NCBI GenBank assembly: GCA_964392615.1
Contig: CAYMRB010000022.1
Coordinates: 1 to 42,806 of the forward strand
DNA length: 42,806 nucleotides
Source: CAYMRB01 sp964392615
GTDB taxonomy: Bacteria; Planctomycetota; UBA8108
Direction of reading: 5' to 3'
Shown here: in pieces, positions 28,235 to 36,850 of the stretch
Layout of the letters: every line of letters starts with the position of its first letter
Position numbering within the stretch: the stretch's first letter is position 1
Made by a program: the position numbers and the translations under genes
The notes under the pieces: model-generated
The model's input: the letters and a program-made list of their open reading frames with translations, nothing else
What the model was told of the DNA's origin: nothing
The model's database searches: none

Positions 28235-31200
28235 CTATTGCTCCAGTACGGCGTCGACCATGGCCTCGATCTGCGCTGGACGGAAGTGGCGGATCTCGAT
28301 CCCCTGCTTCGGACACGTCGCCTGGCACGTGCCGCAGCCCTTGCAGATGGACTCGTTGACCTCGACGGTTTTCTTGACGGCGCCCTCGAGTATGTACTCG
28401 ATCAACGTGATTCCGGCGTAGGAGCACGGGTCGACACAGTACGCGCAACCGTCGCAATTCGAATCGATGACCTCTGAGACCGCTCCGCCCAGCGTCATCT
28501 CTTCCTTGGACAGGATCGTCGCCGCGCGCGAGGCCGCGCCGCCAGCCTGGATGATCGACTCGTCGACCGACTTAGGCCAGTGGCACAGTCCGGCGATGAA
28601 GATGCCGTCGGTGGCACAGTCGATCGGCCGCAGCTTCATGTGCGCTTCGAGGAAGAACTTCTCCCGACTGAGGGAGATCTTCATCTTCTGCGACATCGCC
28701 TCGCAGTCGTCGTGTGGAACGACTCCGGTCGACAGCACGACGAGATCTGCGTCGAGCTGGATCTCGCAACAGAGCATCTCGTCGAAGACCGTCGCGCGGA
28801 GCGTGTCGCCGTTCACCTCGACGACGGGCTTCTTCTCGGCGTCGTAGCGCAGGAACCGTACGCCCTTGGCGCGGGCCTCGCCGTAGTACTTCTCGCGGAA
28901 GCCGTACGCTCTGACGTCGCGGTACAGCACGAAGACGTCCGTCTGCGGGCTGACTTCCTTGATCTTCAGTGCGTTCTTGATCGCGTTGGAGCAACAGATG
29001 CGGCTGCACCACGGGCGCTCGGGTTCGCGGGATCCGACGCACTGAATCATGACCACGCTCTTCGCGGCGAACGGGCCCGTGCCGTTTCCGCTGCCCGCAA
29101 GGGTCGTCTCCAGCTCGTGCTGCGTGACGACCTTGTCCGTCTCGCCGTACAGGTATTCAGTGGGCTTCCGCTCTTGAGCACCCGTGGCGACGATGATGGC
29201 GCCGTGCTCGACGGTCTCTTCCTTCGAGCCCGTCGCGATCGTCGAGGCGAAGTTGCCGTAGAAACCGTCGACCTTCTCGATGGTGCTGTCGAGGTGGAGG
29301 CGGATCTTCGGATGCTCCTGGACCTGTGCGATCGTCGTCCTGAGGTACTCTTGCGGATCGGCCCCGTTGAAGAGGTAGTGAATGTTGCGGAGATTGCCGC
29401 CGAGCTCGCTCGCCTTCTCGACGAGATAGACCTCGATGCCCTGATTGCCGAGCTCGAGGGCCGCGGTCATGCCGGCCATGCCGCCCCCGATGACGAGCGC
29501 GTTCTGGCAGACCGGCAAGCTGCGCCGCTTGAGCGGCTCGAGCAAGCGCGCTCGCGCGATCGACATGCGGGTGAGCTCCTTCGCCTTCTCGGTGGCGGTC
29601 TCCGGCTCGTCCATGTGGACCCACGTGTTGTGGTCCCGGATGTTCGCCATGTCGAAGAGGTACTCGTTCAGGCCCGCCTTGCGGCAGGTGTCCCTGAAGA
29701 GCGGCTCGTGCGTGCGCGGCGTGCAGGAGGAGACGACGACCCGGTTGAGGTCGTGCTCCTTGATCATCGCCGCGATTTGATCCTGCGTATCGACCGAGCA
29801 CGTGTAGAGGTTGTCCTCGGCGTAGACGACGTTGTCCAGCGTTCGCGCGTACTCGACGACCGATGGCACATCGGCCACCCCGCCGATGTTCTTGCCGCAG
29901 TGACAGACGAAGACCCCGATGCGCGGGTCCTGTCCTTCGACGTCCTTTTCGGGCGGGTACTCCTCCTGCGCGATCAGCGTGCCGCGCTGCTCCGCGAGCA
30001 GCCCCATGGCCTTCGACGCGGCGCCGCTCGATTGCATCACGGTTTCGGGAATGTCCTTCGGCTCGGCAAACGGGCCGCAGACGTAGACGCCCGGCGCCGT
30101 CGTCTCGACGGGCGAGAACACGTCGGTTTCGCAGAAGCCGTGCTCGTTGAGCTCGACGCCGAACTTCGCCGCGAGCTCGTTCACTCCGGAGCAGGGGCTG
30201 AGCCCGCACGAGAGCACCACCATATCGAAGTCTTCGGTGACGATCTCGTTGTCGCCGTTCTGGTAGGACAGGACGAGATCGCGCGACGTGTGGTTCTCGC
30301 GGATCGCCGATGGCTTGCAGCGGATGTAGCGGACGCCCTCTTCCTTGGCGCGTTCGTAGTAGAGGTCAAACCCCTTACCAAACGCGCGCATGTCGATGTA
30401 GAAGATCGTGCATTGGAGCCCCTTCTCGTGCTCCATGCCGATCATCGCGTGCTTCGTCGCGTACATGCAGCAGACGGACGAGCAGTAGTTCCTCTTGTCC
30501 GCGTCGCGCGATCCGATGCACTGGATAAACGCGACAGTCTTCGGGGACTTGTGGTCGGAAGGTCTGAGGATTCTTCCCTCCGACGGGCCGCTGGCCGAGA
30601 GGATGCGTTCGAACTGGAGGCTGGAGAGCACGTTCGGATAGCGACCGTACCCGTACTCCTGAACGAGCTCCGGGTCGAACATGTCGTAGCCCGGCGCGAG
30701 GATGACCGCGCCGACCTCGACGTCGTGGATCTCGTCCTGCTGCTCGTAGTCGATCGCGTCGGCATCGCAGAAGTTCTGACACGAGCCGCACACGTCCTTG
30801 CGGAAGTGAAGGCACGTTTCGGGGTCGATGACCGCCGCTCTCGGAACAGCCTGGGCGTACGGTATGAAGATCGACTTGCGCGACCCCGTTCCGAGGTCGA
30901 ACTCCGACGGAATCGGGCGCGGCTCGCGAGGCGAGAGGTCCGTGAGATCGATGCACTCGGTGGGGCACACCGTTGCGCACGCGCCGCACGCCATGCAATG
31001 CAACGAGTGCCGGTCGTAGGCGGGGGCGATCTTCTTGTCGGCGCCCCGGTGGACGAAGTCGACGGCTCCGGTTCCCATCCTCTCTGCGCAGACGCGGACG
31101 CAAAGGCCGCACAGGATGCAATCGTCGTGTTTCTTCGCGAAACGCGGTTCCTCGATTCCTGCCTCGTGGGCGAGCTCCTGGATCTTCGGGGTGTCCGGGC

Positions 31201-31480
31201 AGCGCGCCAGGAGGAATTCGAGCATCATCTTGCGCGTGCGCATCACGCGCTCGGAGTTCGTCGAGACGGTCAGTCCCTGCTGCGCGGGATAGACGCACGC
31301 GGCCTGGATTCTCGATGGTTTCTCGAACTCCACCAGGCAGAGGCGACACGCGCCGTACGGGGCCAGCGACTTGTGGTGGCAGAGAGTGGGTATGCGGATG
31401 CCGAGCTCTTCCGCGGCCTCGAGAATCGTGGTCCCCTGCTCGACTTCGATCTTCTTGCCGTCAATCGTCAGACTGACCAT
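28235..31480 (-). CDS. Hybrid NuoG/HydA-type iron-sulfur domain fused to partial and complete HdrA
   Basis: A 1081-residue multi-cluster flavoprotein. Residues 1-75 are a 2Fe-2S domain as in HydA/NuoG/FdhA (Cys34, 45, 48, 62). Two 4Fe-4S motifs follow (CILCGLCVRVC at 121, CMACGACATVC at 162). From about 190 (PIPSEFDLGTGSRKSIFIPYAQAVPR) it is HdrA-like but lacks the N-terminal FAD-binding fold. From about 540 a second HdrA begins (GVFVCHCGKNIGG), with its own FAD motif (VIGGGMAGMTAALELG) and C-terminal CDGCAYCVDPC and CKGCGTCQATC clusters. No [FeFe] H-cluster motif is present. The missing first HdrA piece is found fused to NuoE in the same operon. ATG 31480 was chosen for AAGGAG 7 nt upstream. 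Likely role: the electron-bifurcating hub joining MvhADG, NuoEF and HdrBC. Confidence 0.85.
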   Translation of the reverse strand: MVSLTIDGKKIEVEQGTTILEAAEELGIRIPTLCHHKSLAPYGACRLCLVEFEKPSRIQAACVYPAQQGLTVSTNSERVMRTRKMMLEFLLARCPDTPKIQELAHEAGIEEPRFAKKHDDCILCGLCVRVCAERMGTGAVDFVHRGADKKIAPAYDRHSLHCMACGACATVCPTECIDLTDLSPREPRPIPSEFDLGTGSRKSIFIPYAQAVPRAAVIDPETCLHFRKDVCGSCQNFCDADAIDYEQQDEIHDVEVGAVILAPGYDMFDPELVQEYGYGRYPNVLSSLQFERILSASGPSEGRILRPSDHKSPKTVAFIQCIGSRDADKRNYCSSVCCMYATKHAMIGMEHEKGLQCTIFYIDMRAFGKGFDLYYERAKEEGVRYIRCKPSAIRENHTSRDLVLSYQNGDNEIVTEDFDMVVLSCGLSPCSGVNELAAKFGVELNEHGFCETDVFSPVETTAPGVYVCGPFAEPKDIPETVMQSSGAASKAMGLLAEQRGTLIAQEEYPPEKDVEGQDPRIGVFVCHCGKNIGGVADVPSVVEYARTLDNVVYAEDNLYTCSVDTQDQIAAMIKEHDLNRVVVSSCTPRTHEPLFRDTCRKAGLNEYLFDMANIRDHNTWVHMDEPETATEKAKELTRMSIARARLLEPLKRRSLPVCQNALVIGGGMAGMTAALELGNQGIEVYLVEKASELGGNLRNIHYLFNGADPQEYLRTTIAQVQEHPKIRLHLDSTIEKVDGFYGNFASTIATGSKEETVEHGAIIVATGAQERKPTEYLYGETDKVVTQHELETTLAGSGNGTGPFAAKSVVMIQCVGSREPERPWCSRICCSNAIKNALKIKEVSPQTDVFVLYRDVRAYGFREKYYGEARAKGVRFLRYDAEKKPVVEVNGDTLRATVFDEMLCCEIQLDADLVVLSTGVVPHDDCEAMSQKMKISLSREKFFLEAHMKLRPIDCATDGIFIAGLCHWPKSVDESIIQAGGAASRAATILSKEEMTLGGAVSEVIDSNCDGCAYCVDPCSYAGITLIEYILEGAVKKTVEVNESICKGCGTCQATCPKQGIEIRHFRPAQIEAMVDAVLEQ

Positions 31481-31949
31481 TTCGAGGCTCCTTCTCGCGA
31501 GAACGTCCACTGCTCAATTGAGCAGCGATCTCCCCATCCACCTCGTAGCGAAACTCGAGTTCCAAGTCTGGCCTGCCCGCGACGATCACGCTCAGCGTCT
31601 GGGCGATGTCGCCCATCGGCCTGCGATCCGGATGGCTCGCGCGGAACACGGCCCGGACGGTGGTGCCGCGGTCGGGTTCGGATGCGACCTCGAGGCTGCC
31701 GTCGGCCTCCTGTGCCGCTTGCGCGAGGAATGGCAAGCCGAGCCCGACCCGTCGCGTCGTCCTCGTCGTGTAGAACGGATCGAGGACCTTGGCCCGGGTC
31801 TCGGCGTCCATACCCTTGCCGTCGTCTTCGATCTCCAGCGTCAGCAGGTCGCGTGTCGTGTCCTCGGCGATGAGGATCCTCACCCGGCCGGCCTCGGCGG
31901 TGATCGAGTTCTCGACGACGTCGAGGATGTGAAGCGACAGGTCATCCAT
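31461..31949 (-). CDS. HATPase (histidine-kinase-like ATPase) protein
   Basis: A 162-residue protein that is essentially a bare GHKL ATPase domain: N box HILDVVENSITA, G1 DDGKGMDAE, then TTRRVGLGLPFLAQAA as G2. It has no His-phosphorylation or membrane domain. Stand-alone proteins like this occur in operons of [FeFe] bifurcating hydrogenases of Clostridia together with PHP and CBS/DRTGG-like proteins, as here. Its first codons overlap the PHP gene and its end overlaps the HdrA hybrid start, so the three are tightly coupled. The role may be phosphorylation-based control of the complex; this is not established. Confidence 0.8.
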   Translation of the reverse strand: MDDLSLHILDVVENSITAEAGRVRILIAEDTTRDLLTLEIEDDGKGMDAETRAKVLDPFYTTRTTRRVGLGLPFLAQAAQEADGSLEVASEPDRGTTVRAVFRASHPDRRPMGDIAQTLSVIVAGRPDLELEFRYEVDGEIAAQLSSGRSREKEPRNGQSDD

Positions 31950-32667
31950 GGCGGTTCGCGACAGCGGCCCTCCCTTCCTGTCCCAGGAGCGCACTGCCGA
32001 TCTCGTCGAAGCTTCCCGCCTTGACCAGAAACGAGGTCCAGCTCTTGCCGATGTCGTGCAACGCGTGAGCGTCGGACGACGTGGTCACCGGAAAACCTTC
32101 ATACGCGTCGAAGGACGCGTGGGGCGACAGCTCGACGGCATCGAGGTCGAGACCGGGAGGTATGAACCCGAGCTGCCCGAGAATGCCGAAGCTCTGGCGG
32201 TCGATGTGCGCGGCGATCGCGAGGCCGCCGCCTGCGTGGATCGCTGCGACGACCTCTTCCAACGTGAGCTCGGTGGCGCCGATCAATAGGCGCTCGTTGA
32301 GTTCGAGGAGCTCGTCGCGATCGTCGACGACGACCTGATACCCGTACGTCTCCTGGTCGTTCTTCCCCGGGAGGCTCTCATACACGACGGACTGCACGCC
32401 GAGGGCTGCCGTCTCGTCGGGAAACAGGCCGAGGATGTGCACTTCCTCACGCGTGGTGATTTCGATGCCGGGCACGACGCTGAGCGACTCCCTGGCTCCC
32501 GCACGCGTGACGGCGCCCACGTTCTCGGCGGAGTTGTGGTCGCAGATGCCGATCACGTCGAGCCCTCGTGATCGAGCCTCCCGGACGATCGCCGTGGGCA
32601 GCATCTCGAGCTCTGCGCACGGCGAGAGGCATGTGTGGATATGTAGGTCCGCCTTGAGGTTTCGCAT
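31942..32667 (-). CDS. PHP-domain metal-dependent phosphoesterase
   Basis: A 241-residue PHP protein with metal-binding motifs DLHIHTCLSPCAE at the start, GICDHN, VPGIEITTREEVHILGLF, AAHIDRQSFG and TSSDAHALHDIG. Typical of the YciV-like PHP subgroup found next to bifurcating hydrogenase genes. The reaction is probably phosphate-ester hydrolysis on a small molecule or phosphoprotein. It overlaps the HATPase gene by 8 nt, so the pair may act together, for example kinase-like and phosphatase-like, which is inference. Confidence 0.85.
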   Translation of the reverse strand: MRNLKADLHIHTCLSPCAELEMLPTAIVREARSRGLDVIGICDHNSAENVGAVTRAGARESLSVVPGIEITTREEVHILGLFPDETAALGVQSVVYESLPGKNDQETYGYQVVVDDRDELLELNERLLIGATELTLEEVVAAIHAGGGLAIAAHIDRQSFGILGQLGFIPPGLDLDAVELSPHASFDAYEGFPVTTSSDAHALHDIGKSWTSFLVKAGSFDEIGSALLGQEGRAAVANRHG

Positions 32668-32727
32668 TTGTCCGGTCGGCGTCGGTCGAATCGTTCCGGA
32701 GGCTCGGTGTCGTCTAGTGGCTTCTCC

Positions 32728-33111
32728 TCAGTCGATCTCTCCGATCGTGTCGTTGCCCGCGGTCTTGTCACCTCCGCCGCGGATGCCGAGTCCGTGAAGT
32801 CTGCCGACGAGCTCGAAGCCCGAGAGCGCGCTCACGAGGATCGGGATTCCCTCGCTATTCGCCTTGGCGATCGTCTCGTCGTCCGGCTCGCGACTATTGA
32901 CGATCAAGACCGCGGCGAGATCCTTGACGGACGCCACGGCGACGACGTTCTGATGGATCTGCAGCGTGACCCAGATGTCGCCCTCCTCGCCGTTCGCCAG
33001 GACATCGCTGAGGAGGTCGCTCGCGTATCCGCCGGATATCTCGTTCGCGAGGTTGTCATGGCCCGACTTCACTTCGAGGCCGAGCTCGGCCACCAGTTCG
33101 CTCAGCTTCAT
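32728..33111 (-). CDS. DRTGG-like small regulatory protein (copy 1)
   Basis: A 127-residue protein: MKLSELVAELGLEVKSGHD, then YASDLLSDVLANGEEGDIWVTLQ and NSEGIPILVSALSGFELVGRL. This is the pattern of DRTGG-type domains from hydrogenase operons (SDVLA followed by IPIL and FE..G.L). A second copy lies two genes upstream (34106-34516) with the same order of motifs. ATG 33111 overlaps the stop of the CBS/HATPase gene (ATGA), which fixes the start. No catalytic residues are evident; ligand sensing or protein binding is likely. Confidence 0.75.
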   Translation of the reverse strand: MKLSELVAELGLEVKSGHDNLANEISGGYASDLLSDVLANGEEGDIWVTLQIHQNVVAVASVKDLAAVLIVNSREPDDETIAKANSEGIPILVSALSGFELVGRLHGLGIRGGGDKTAGNDTIGEID

Positions 33112-34127
33112 TTGTCGGCACCCGTGATGAAGGAGAGTTTCAATAGCGTTCCCTTGCCGGGTTCGGACTCGATCGCGAAGTCGTCGCTGCTCTTCTGGAT
33201 ATTGCAGAGGCCCATTCCGGCCCCGAAGCCGAGGTCTCGGACCCAATCGGGAGCCGTCGAGTACCCCGGCCGCATGGCTTTCTCGATGTCGTCGATGCCC
33301 GGACCGGAATCGCGGATCTCGAGCAAGACCCGAGACGGATAGACCCGCGCGCGCATCGTCCCGCCCGTCGTGAACACGGTGAGGTTCATCTCGCCTTCGT
33401 ACGCGGCGATGGCGATCCGACGTGCGATTTCGGGTCGAATTCCGAGTCGCTTCAGCGCTTTCTTGAGGCGGCTCGATCCCGCGCCGGCGTGCTTGAAGTC
33501 TTGACCCTTCACGTCGTACTGGAACATCAGCACGGTCGTGTCCGCATCGAGGTCCTTGATGACCGGACGCGCGCTGAGGTGGCGAGTCTGCTCCTCCTGA
33601 TAGTCGATCTCGAGCTTCTTCAGGAGCCCCTCGATCACGTCGCCCTTGGTCAGGATGCCGACGATCTTGCCGCTGGCGCGGTCGAGGACGGGAAACCGTC
33701 CGTATCCGGAGGTCTCGAATCTGGCGATCACGTGGACGAGAGGGTCGTCGGCGAAGAGCGTCACCGGATCGCGGGTCATCCGCTCCTCGATGGCGCAGTC
33801 CTCCTGCCGCTCGGCGAGCCAGGTGATGAAATCCTCGAGGCTGATCAGCCCGTGCAGCCTGCCGTCCACGACGACCGGCAGTCCCGAGATGCGGTTGCGA
33901 CGCAGCGTTTCCCGCAGCGAGCTCATCCGGTCGCTCGGGTGTGCGGACAGGACCTGCGTCGTCATCACGTCGGCGACCTTGAGCTCGTATACCAGCAGCC
34001 GGGTCTTCGTGATCTCCTCGGGGGAGGATCCGGACCGTTCGGTTGTCTGGTGTCCGTCGGCACGGCTCGGCGGGCTACCGCCGCCGCGACCGAACGGATC
34101 GCTCGTCAGTCGCTCGCCTCGGAACAT
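33108..34127 (-). CDS. CBS-domain pair fused to an anti-sigma-type HATPase
   Basis: A 339-residue fusion. Residues about 50-180 are two CBS motifs (VADVMTTQVLSAHPSDRMSS and IEERMTRDPVTLFADDPLVH), which bind adenine nucleotides. Residues about 195-335 are a serine-kinase-type ATPase of the RsbW/SpoIIAB group (KALKRLGIRPEIARRIAIAAYEGEMN, RDSGPGIDD, GFGAGMGLCNIQKSSD). The combination implies that ATP/AMP or a similar ligand controls the kinase part. The start is uncertain because the ATG at 34127 overlaps the preceding gene by 22 nt and has only a close GAGAGG. It belongs to the regulatory set also seen near [FeFe] bifurcating hydrogenases. Confidence 0.8.
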   Translation of the reverse strand: MFRGERLTSDPFGRGGGSPPSRADGHQTTERSGSSPEEITKTRLLVYELKVADVMTTQVLSAHPSDRMSSLRETLRRNRISGLPVVVDGRLHGLISLEDFITWLAERQEDCAIEERMTRDPVTLFADDPLVHVIARFETSGYGRFPVLDRASGKIVGILTKGDVIEGLLKKLEIDYQEEQTRHLSARPVIKDLDADTTVLMFQYDVKGQDFKHAGAGSSRLKKALKRLGIRPEIARRIAIAAYEGEMNLTVFTTGGTMRARVYPSRVLLEIRDSGPGIDDIEKAMRPGYSTAPDWVRDLGFGAGMGLCNIQKSSDDFAIESEPGKGTLLKLSFITGADK

Positions 34128-34516
34128 CCTCTCAGGCCATTCTGGTAGAGACGGCCGCAGCTCTCGAACAGCGACATGCTGGTCCTCAGGAGAGGCGTGT
34201 CGCTGCTCGTCGCGAGCTGGATCGTCTCCTCTGGTGGCATCTTGCCTCGAACGAAGCAGATGCCGACGACGTCGGCCATCTCGGCCGTACGAACCACCTG
34301 GGGGTTCGTCAATCCTGTCAGAAGAAGGGCGCCTGTCTTCGAGAACGCCAATACGTCGCTCATCAGGTCGGCGCCGCTGCCTGCCGCGACGAGGATCTCG
34401 TCCAGATCGGAGCCTACGATCAGCTCCGCCTCCAGAATCGTCCTCACGTTCTCGAGTGTCATCTCGGCCAGAAGGCCGTCGTCGGGTTCCTGCGTGGGGG
34501 CTTTCTCCGGTGACAT
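34106..34516 (-). CDS. DRTGG-like small regulatory protein (copy 2)
   Basis: A 136-residue protein with MTLENVRTILEAELIVGSDL, SGADLMSDVLAFSKTGALLLTG, then SSDTPLLRTSMSLFESCGRLYQNGL. It is related to the 32728-33111 protein. It has no metal or catalytic motif. The start is uncertain: ATG 34516 is the simplest choice, a GTG at 34585 would overlap nuoF, and the conserved part begins around residue 20. It is placed between nuoF and the CBS/HATPase gene in the same transcript. Confidence 0.7.
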   Translation of the reverse strand: MSPEKAPTQEPDDGLLAEMTLENVRTILEAELIVGSDLDEILVAAGSGADLMSDVLAFSKTGALLLTGLTNPQVVRTAEMADVVGICFVRGKMPPEETIQLATSSDTPLLRTSMSLFESCGRLYQNGLRGCSEASD

Positions 34517-34577
34517 CAGGTCTCGCGTTGTTGGTGTTCGACTCGTCGTTCGCGATGGGCCTCGCGGCTGCCGTATC

Positions 34578-36410
34578 TCACTCACTGCCGACAGCCTGTT
34601 TCTCGCGGCGCGCGTTCGGAACCTTGATCACGGCAGCCTGGCTGCAGACGTCGTAGCAGGCGCCGCAGCGAGTGCAGCGCTCCTGGATAATCCTGTGGGC
34701 CACCTTCACCTCGCCGATGATCGCCTCGTGCGGGCAATCCTTCAGGCACATCATGCAGCCCTTGCAGAGCTCGCCGTCGATGTCGTACTCGAAAAGCGGC
34801 TTGCAGACGCCGGCTGGGCAGCTCTTGTCAGCGATGTGCGCTTCGTACTCATCGCGGAAGTAACGGATCGTGCTGAGGACGGGGTTCGGCGCCGTGCTGC
34901 CGAGCCCGCAGAGCGAGGCATCTTGCACCGCGACGGCGATCTCCTCGAGAAGCTCGATGTCGCCCTCTTCTCCGCCTCCCTCGCAGATGCGCGTCAGGAT
35001 ATCGCACATGACCGCGACTCCCTCGCGGCACGCCGTGCACTTGCCGCAGGACTCGTCCTTGAGGAAGTCGAGGAAGTACCGCGCGACATCGACCATGCAG
35101 TCGTCCTCGTCCATGACGATCATGCCGCCGGACCCCATGATCGAGCCCGCTTCGGCGAGCTTCTCGTAGTCGACGGGAAGATCGAGCAACGAGGCGGGGA
35201 TGCAGCCGCCCGACGGACCGCCGGTCTGCACGGCTTTGAAGGTCTTGCCGCGCGCGACGCCGCCGCCGATGTCGTAGACGATCTCCCGCATGGTGATGCC
35301 CATCGGGACCTCGACCAGACCGGTGTTGTTGACCTTTCCGACGAGGGAGAAAACCTTCGTCCCCTTGCTGCGCTCCGTGCCGATCGCCGCGAACCACTTC
35401 GCGCCTCGGTTGATGATCTCGGGCACGGTCGCCCACGTCTCGACGTTGTTGATGTTCGTCGGCTCGCCCTCGATACCCGATTCGACCGGGAACGGCGGCC
35501 GCACGATCGGCTCCGGGGGCAATCCTTGCAGCGACCTGATGAGCGATGTCTCCTCGCCGCAGACGAACGCGCCGGCGCCGCGGTGCACCGACACGTCGAA
35601 GTCGAATCCGGCGCCGAAGATATCCGTGCCCAAGAGGCCGTACTCCCGGGCCTGCTCGATCGCGAGCTTGAGGCGCTCGAGTGCCAAGGGGTACTCGTTG
35701 CGGATGTAGATGTGCCCGTGCGCGGCTCCGATCGCCCAGGCGCCGAGCGCCATCCCCTCGAGGACCGAGTGCGGGTCCGATTCGACGATGCTTCGGTCCA
35801 TGAACGCGCCGGGGTCGCCCTCGTCCGCGTTGCACACGACGTGCTTCGAGTCGCCGACTGCGTTCTTGCAGAATTCCCACTTCAAGCCCGTCGGGAATCC
35901 GGCGCCACCGCGGCCGCGCAGTCCCGATCTCTTGATTTCGTCGACGATCTCGTCACGCGTCATCGAGGTCAGCGCCTTGGCGAGGGCGGTATACCCGCCT
36001 CGTCCGATGTACTCGTCGATCTTCTCCGGATCGATCAGTCCCCGGTTGCGCAGCGCGATGAGGATCTGCTTGCTGAAGAAGCCGATGTCGCTCAGCTTCG
36101 GCACGGGCACCTTCTCGCCCGGCGGCTTGAACATCAGCTTCTTGACGGGGCGTCCCTTGAGGAAGTGCTCCTCGACGAGGCGGGGGATGTTCTTCTCGGA
36201 GAGCAGCTGATAGAAGATTCCGTCGGGCATGACCACCATCACGGGACCGCGAGCGCAGAAGCCGTTGCAGCCGGTGATGACGACTCCGACCTCGTCCTGG
36301 ATGCCGTGCTTGGCGATCTCCTCCTCGAGCACCTCCCTGATCCGGAACGCCTTGTTGGAGACGCAACCGGTTCCGGCACAAAGCATGAGGTGGGTGCGCT
36401 GCGATGCCAT
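34578..36410 (-). CDS. NuoF/HydB-like NAD(P)H- and FMN-binding subunit
   Basis: A 610-residue NADH-dehydrogenase-type flavoprotein in the long, HydB/HymB form. From the N terminus: a thioredoxin-like 2Fe-2S domain (CAGTGCVSNKAF, TGCNGFC), FMN/NADH-binding motifs (LRGRGGAGFPTGLKW, NADEGDPGAFMDR, GAGAFVCGEETSL), the NuoF 4Fe-4S site (ESCGKCTACREG with CGLGSTAPNP), and two C-terminal 4Fe-4S motifs (CKGCMMCLKDC, CTRCGACYDVC). This is the module where NAD(P)H meets ferredoxin in bifurcating hydrogenases. It should exchange electrons with the NuoE-fusion product and the HdrA hybrid. AGAGGAAA lies before ATG 36410. Confidence 0.93.
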   Translation of the reverse strand: MASQRTHLMLCAGTGCVSNKAFRIREVLEEEIAKHGIQDEVGVVITGCNGFCARGPVMVVMPDGIFYQLLSEKNIPRLVEEHFLKGRPVKKLMFKPPGEKVPVPKLSDIGFFSKQILIALRNRGLIDPEKIDEYIGRGGYTALAKALTSMTRDEIVDEIKRSGLRGRGGAGFPTGLKWEFCKNAVGDSKHVVCNADEGDPGAFMDRSIVESDPHSVLEGMALGAWAIGAAHGHIYIRNEYPLALERLKLAIEQAREYGLLGTDIFGAGFDFDVSVHRGAGAFVCGEETSLIRSLQGLPPEPIVRPPFPVESGIEGEPTNINNVETWATVPEIINRGAKWFAAIGTERSKGTKVFSLVGKVNNTGLVEVPMGITMREIVYDIGGGVARGKTFKAVQTGGPSGGCIPASLLDLPVDYEKLAEAGSIMGSGGMIVMDEDDCMVDVARYFLDFLKDESCGKCTACREGVAVMCDILTRICEGGGEEGDIELLEEIAVAVQDASLCGLGSTAPNPVLSTIRYFRDEYEAHIADKSCPAGVCKPLFEYDIDGELCKGCMMCLKDCPHEAIIGEVKVAHRIIQERCTRCGACYDVCSQAAVIKVPNARREKQAVGSE

Positions 36411-36454
36411 GGAGATGTTTCCTCTCTCGCCGGCGCGTGAGCCCGCGCGAACTG

Positions 36455-36838
36455 CTATCCGACGCGTTCGCTGCCGACGGCGAGCGCGAATTTCTGTACG
36501 ACCGTCCCGGCGAGGACGTGCTCGTGGAAGATCTTTGTCGCTTTCTTCTCGTCCAAATCGACGTACTTGACCGGAGCCGCTTCTTTGAGCTCGACGGTCA
36601 TCATCGGCTCGCGGCTACACAGTCCCGCGCAGCCGGAAGTCACGAGGAGGATGTCTTTCGTCTCCGTCCTCTCCAATTCCGCCATCAGGGCGGCCATGAC
36701 CTTTCTCGCCCCGGCCGCGATCCCGCATGTGCCCATGTGCACCGTGACTTTGCCGCGAGCATCTCCCTCGCGGAGACTCACGGTCTTGGCCATCTTCGCG
36801 CGGATCTTCTCGAGGTCTTCAGGGCTGATCTTGGGCAC
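36455..36838 (-). CDS. Thioredoxin-like [2Fe-2S] ferredoxin
   Basis: A 127-residue stand-alone 2Fe-2S ferredoxin: VTVHMGTCGIAAGARKV and SGCAGLCSREPMMTVE carry the four Cys. It is a homologue of the N-terminal domain of NuoF and of NuoE. In Clostridia this gene typically lies between the NuoE-like and NuoF-like subunits of bifurcating hydrogenase operons, the same place it holds here. It probably passes electrons between those subunits. A 44-nt gap separates it from nuoF. Confidence 0.88.
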   Translation of the reverse strand: MPKISPEDLEKIRAKMAKTVSLREGDARGKVTVHMGTCGIAAGARKVMAALMAELERTETKDILLVTSGCAGLCSREPMMTVELKEAAPVKYVDLDEKKATKIFHEHVLAGTVVQKFALAVGSERVG

Positions 36839-36850
36839 GGAGGCCCCCTT

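Noticed and set aside
28235..31480. [FeFe] hydrogenase catalytic subunit HydA
   Set aside because: The N terminus is HydA/NuoG-like, but no H-cluster Cys motifs are present and the rest is HdrA.
28580..31873. Very long open frame on the plus strand opposite the HdrA hybrid
   Set aside because: Antisense shadow with Arg/Asp/Val-rich, low-complexity product.
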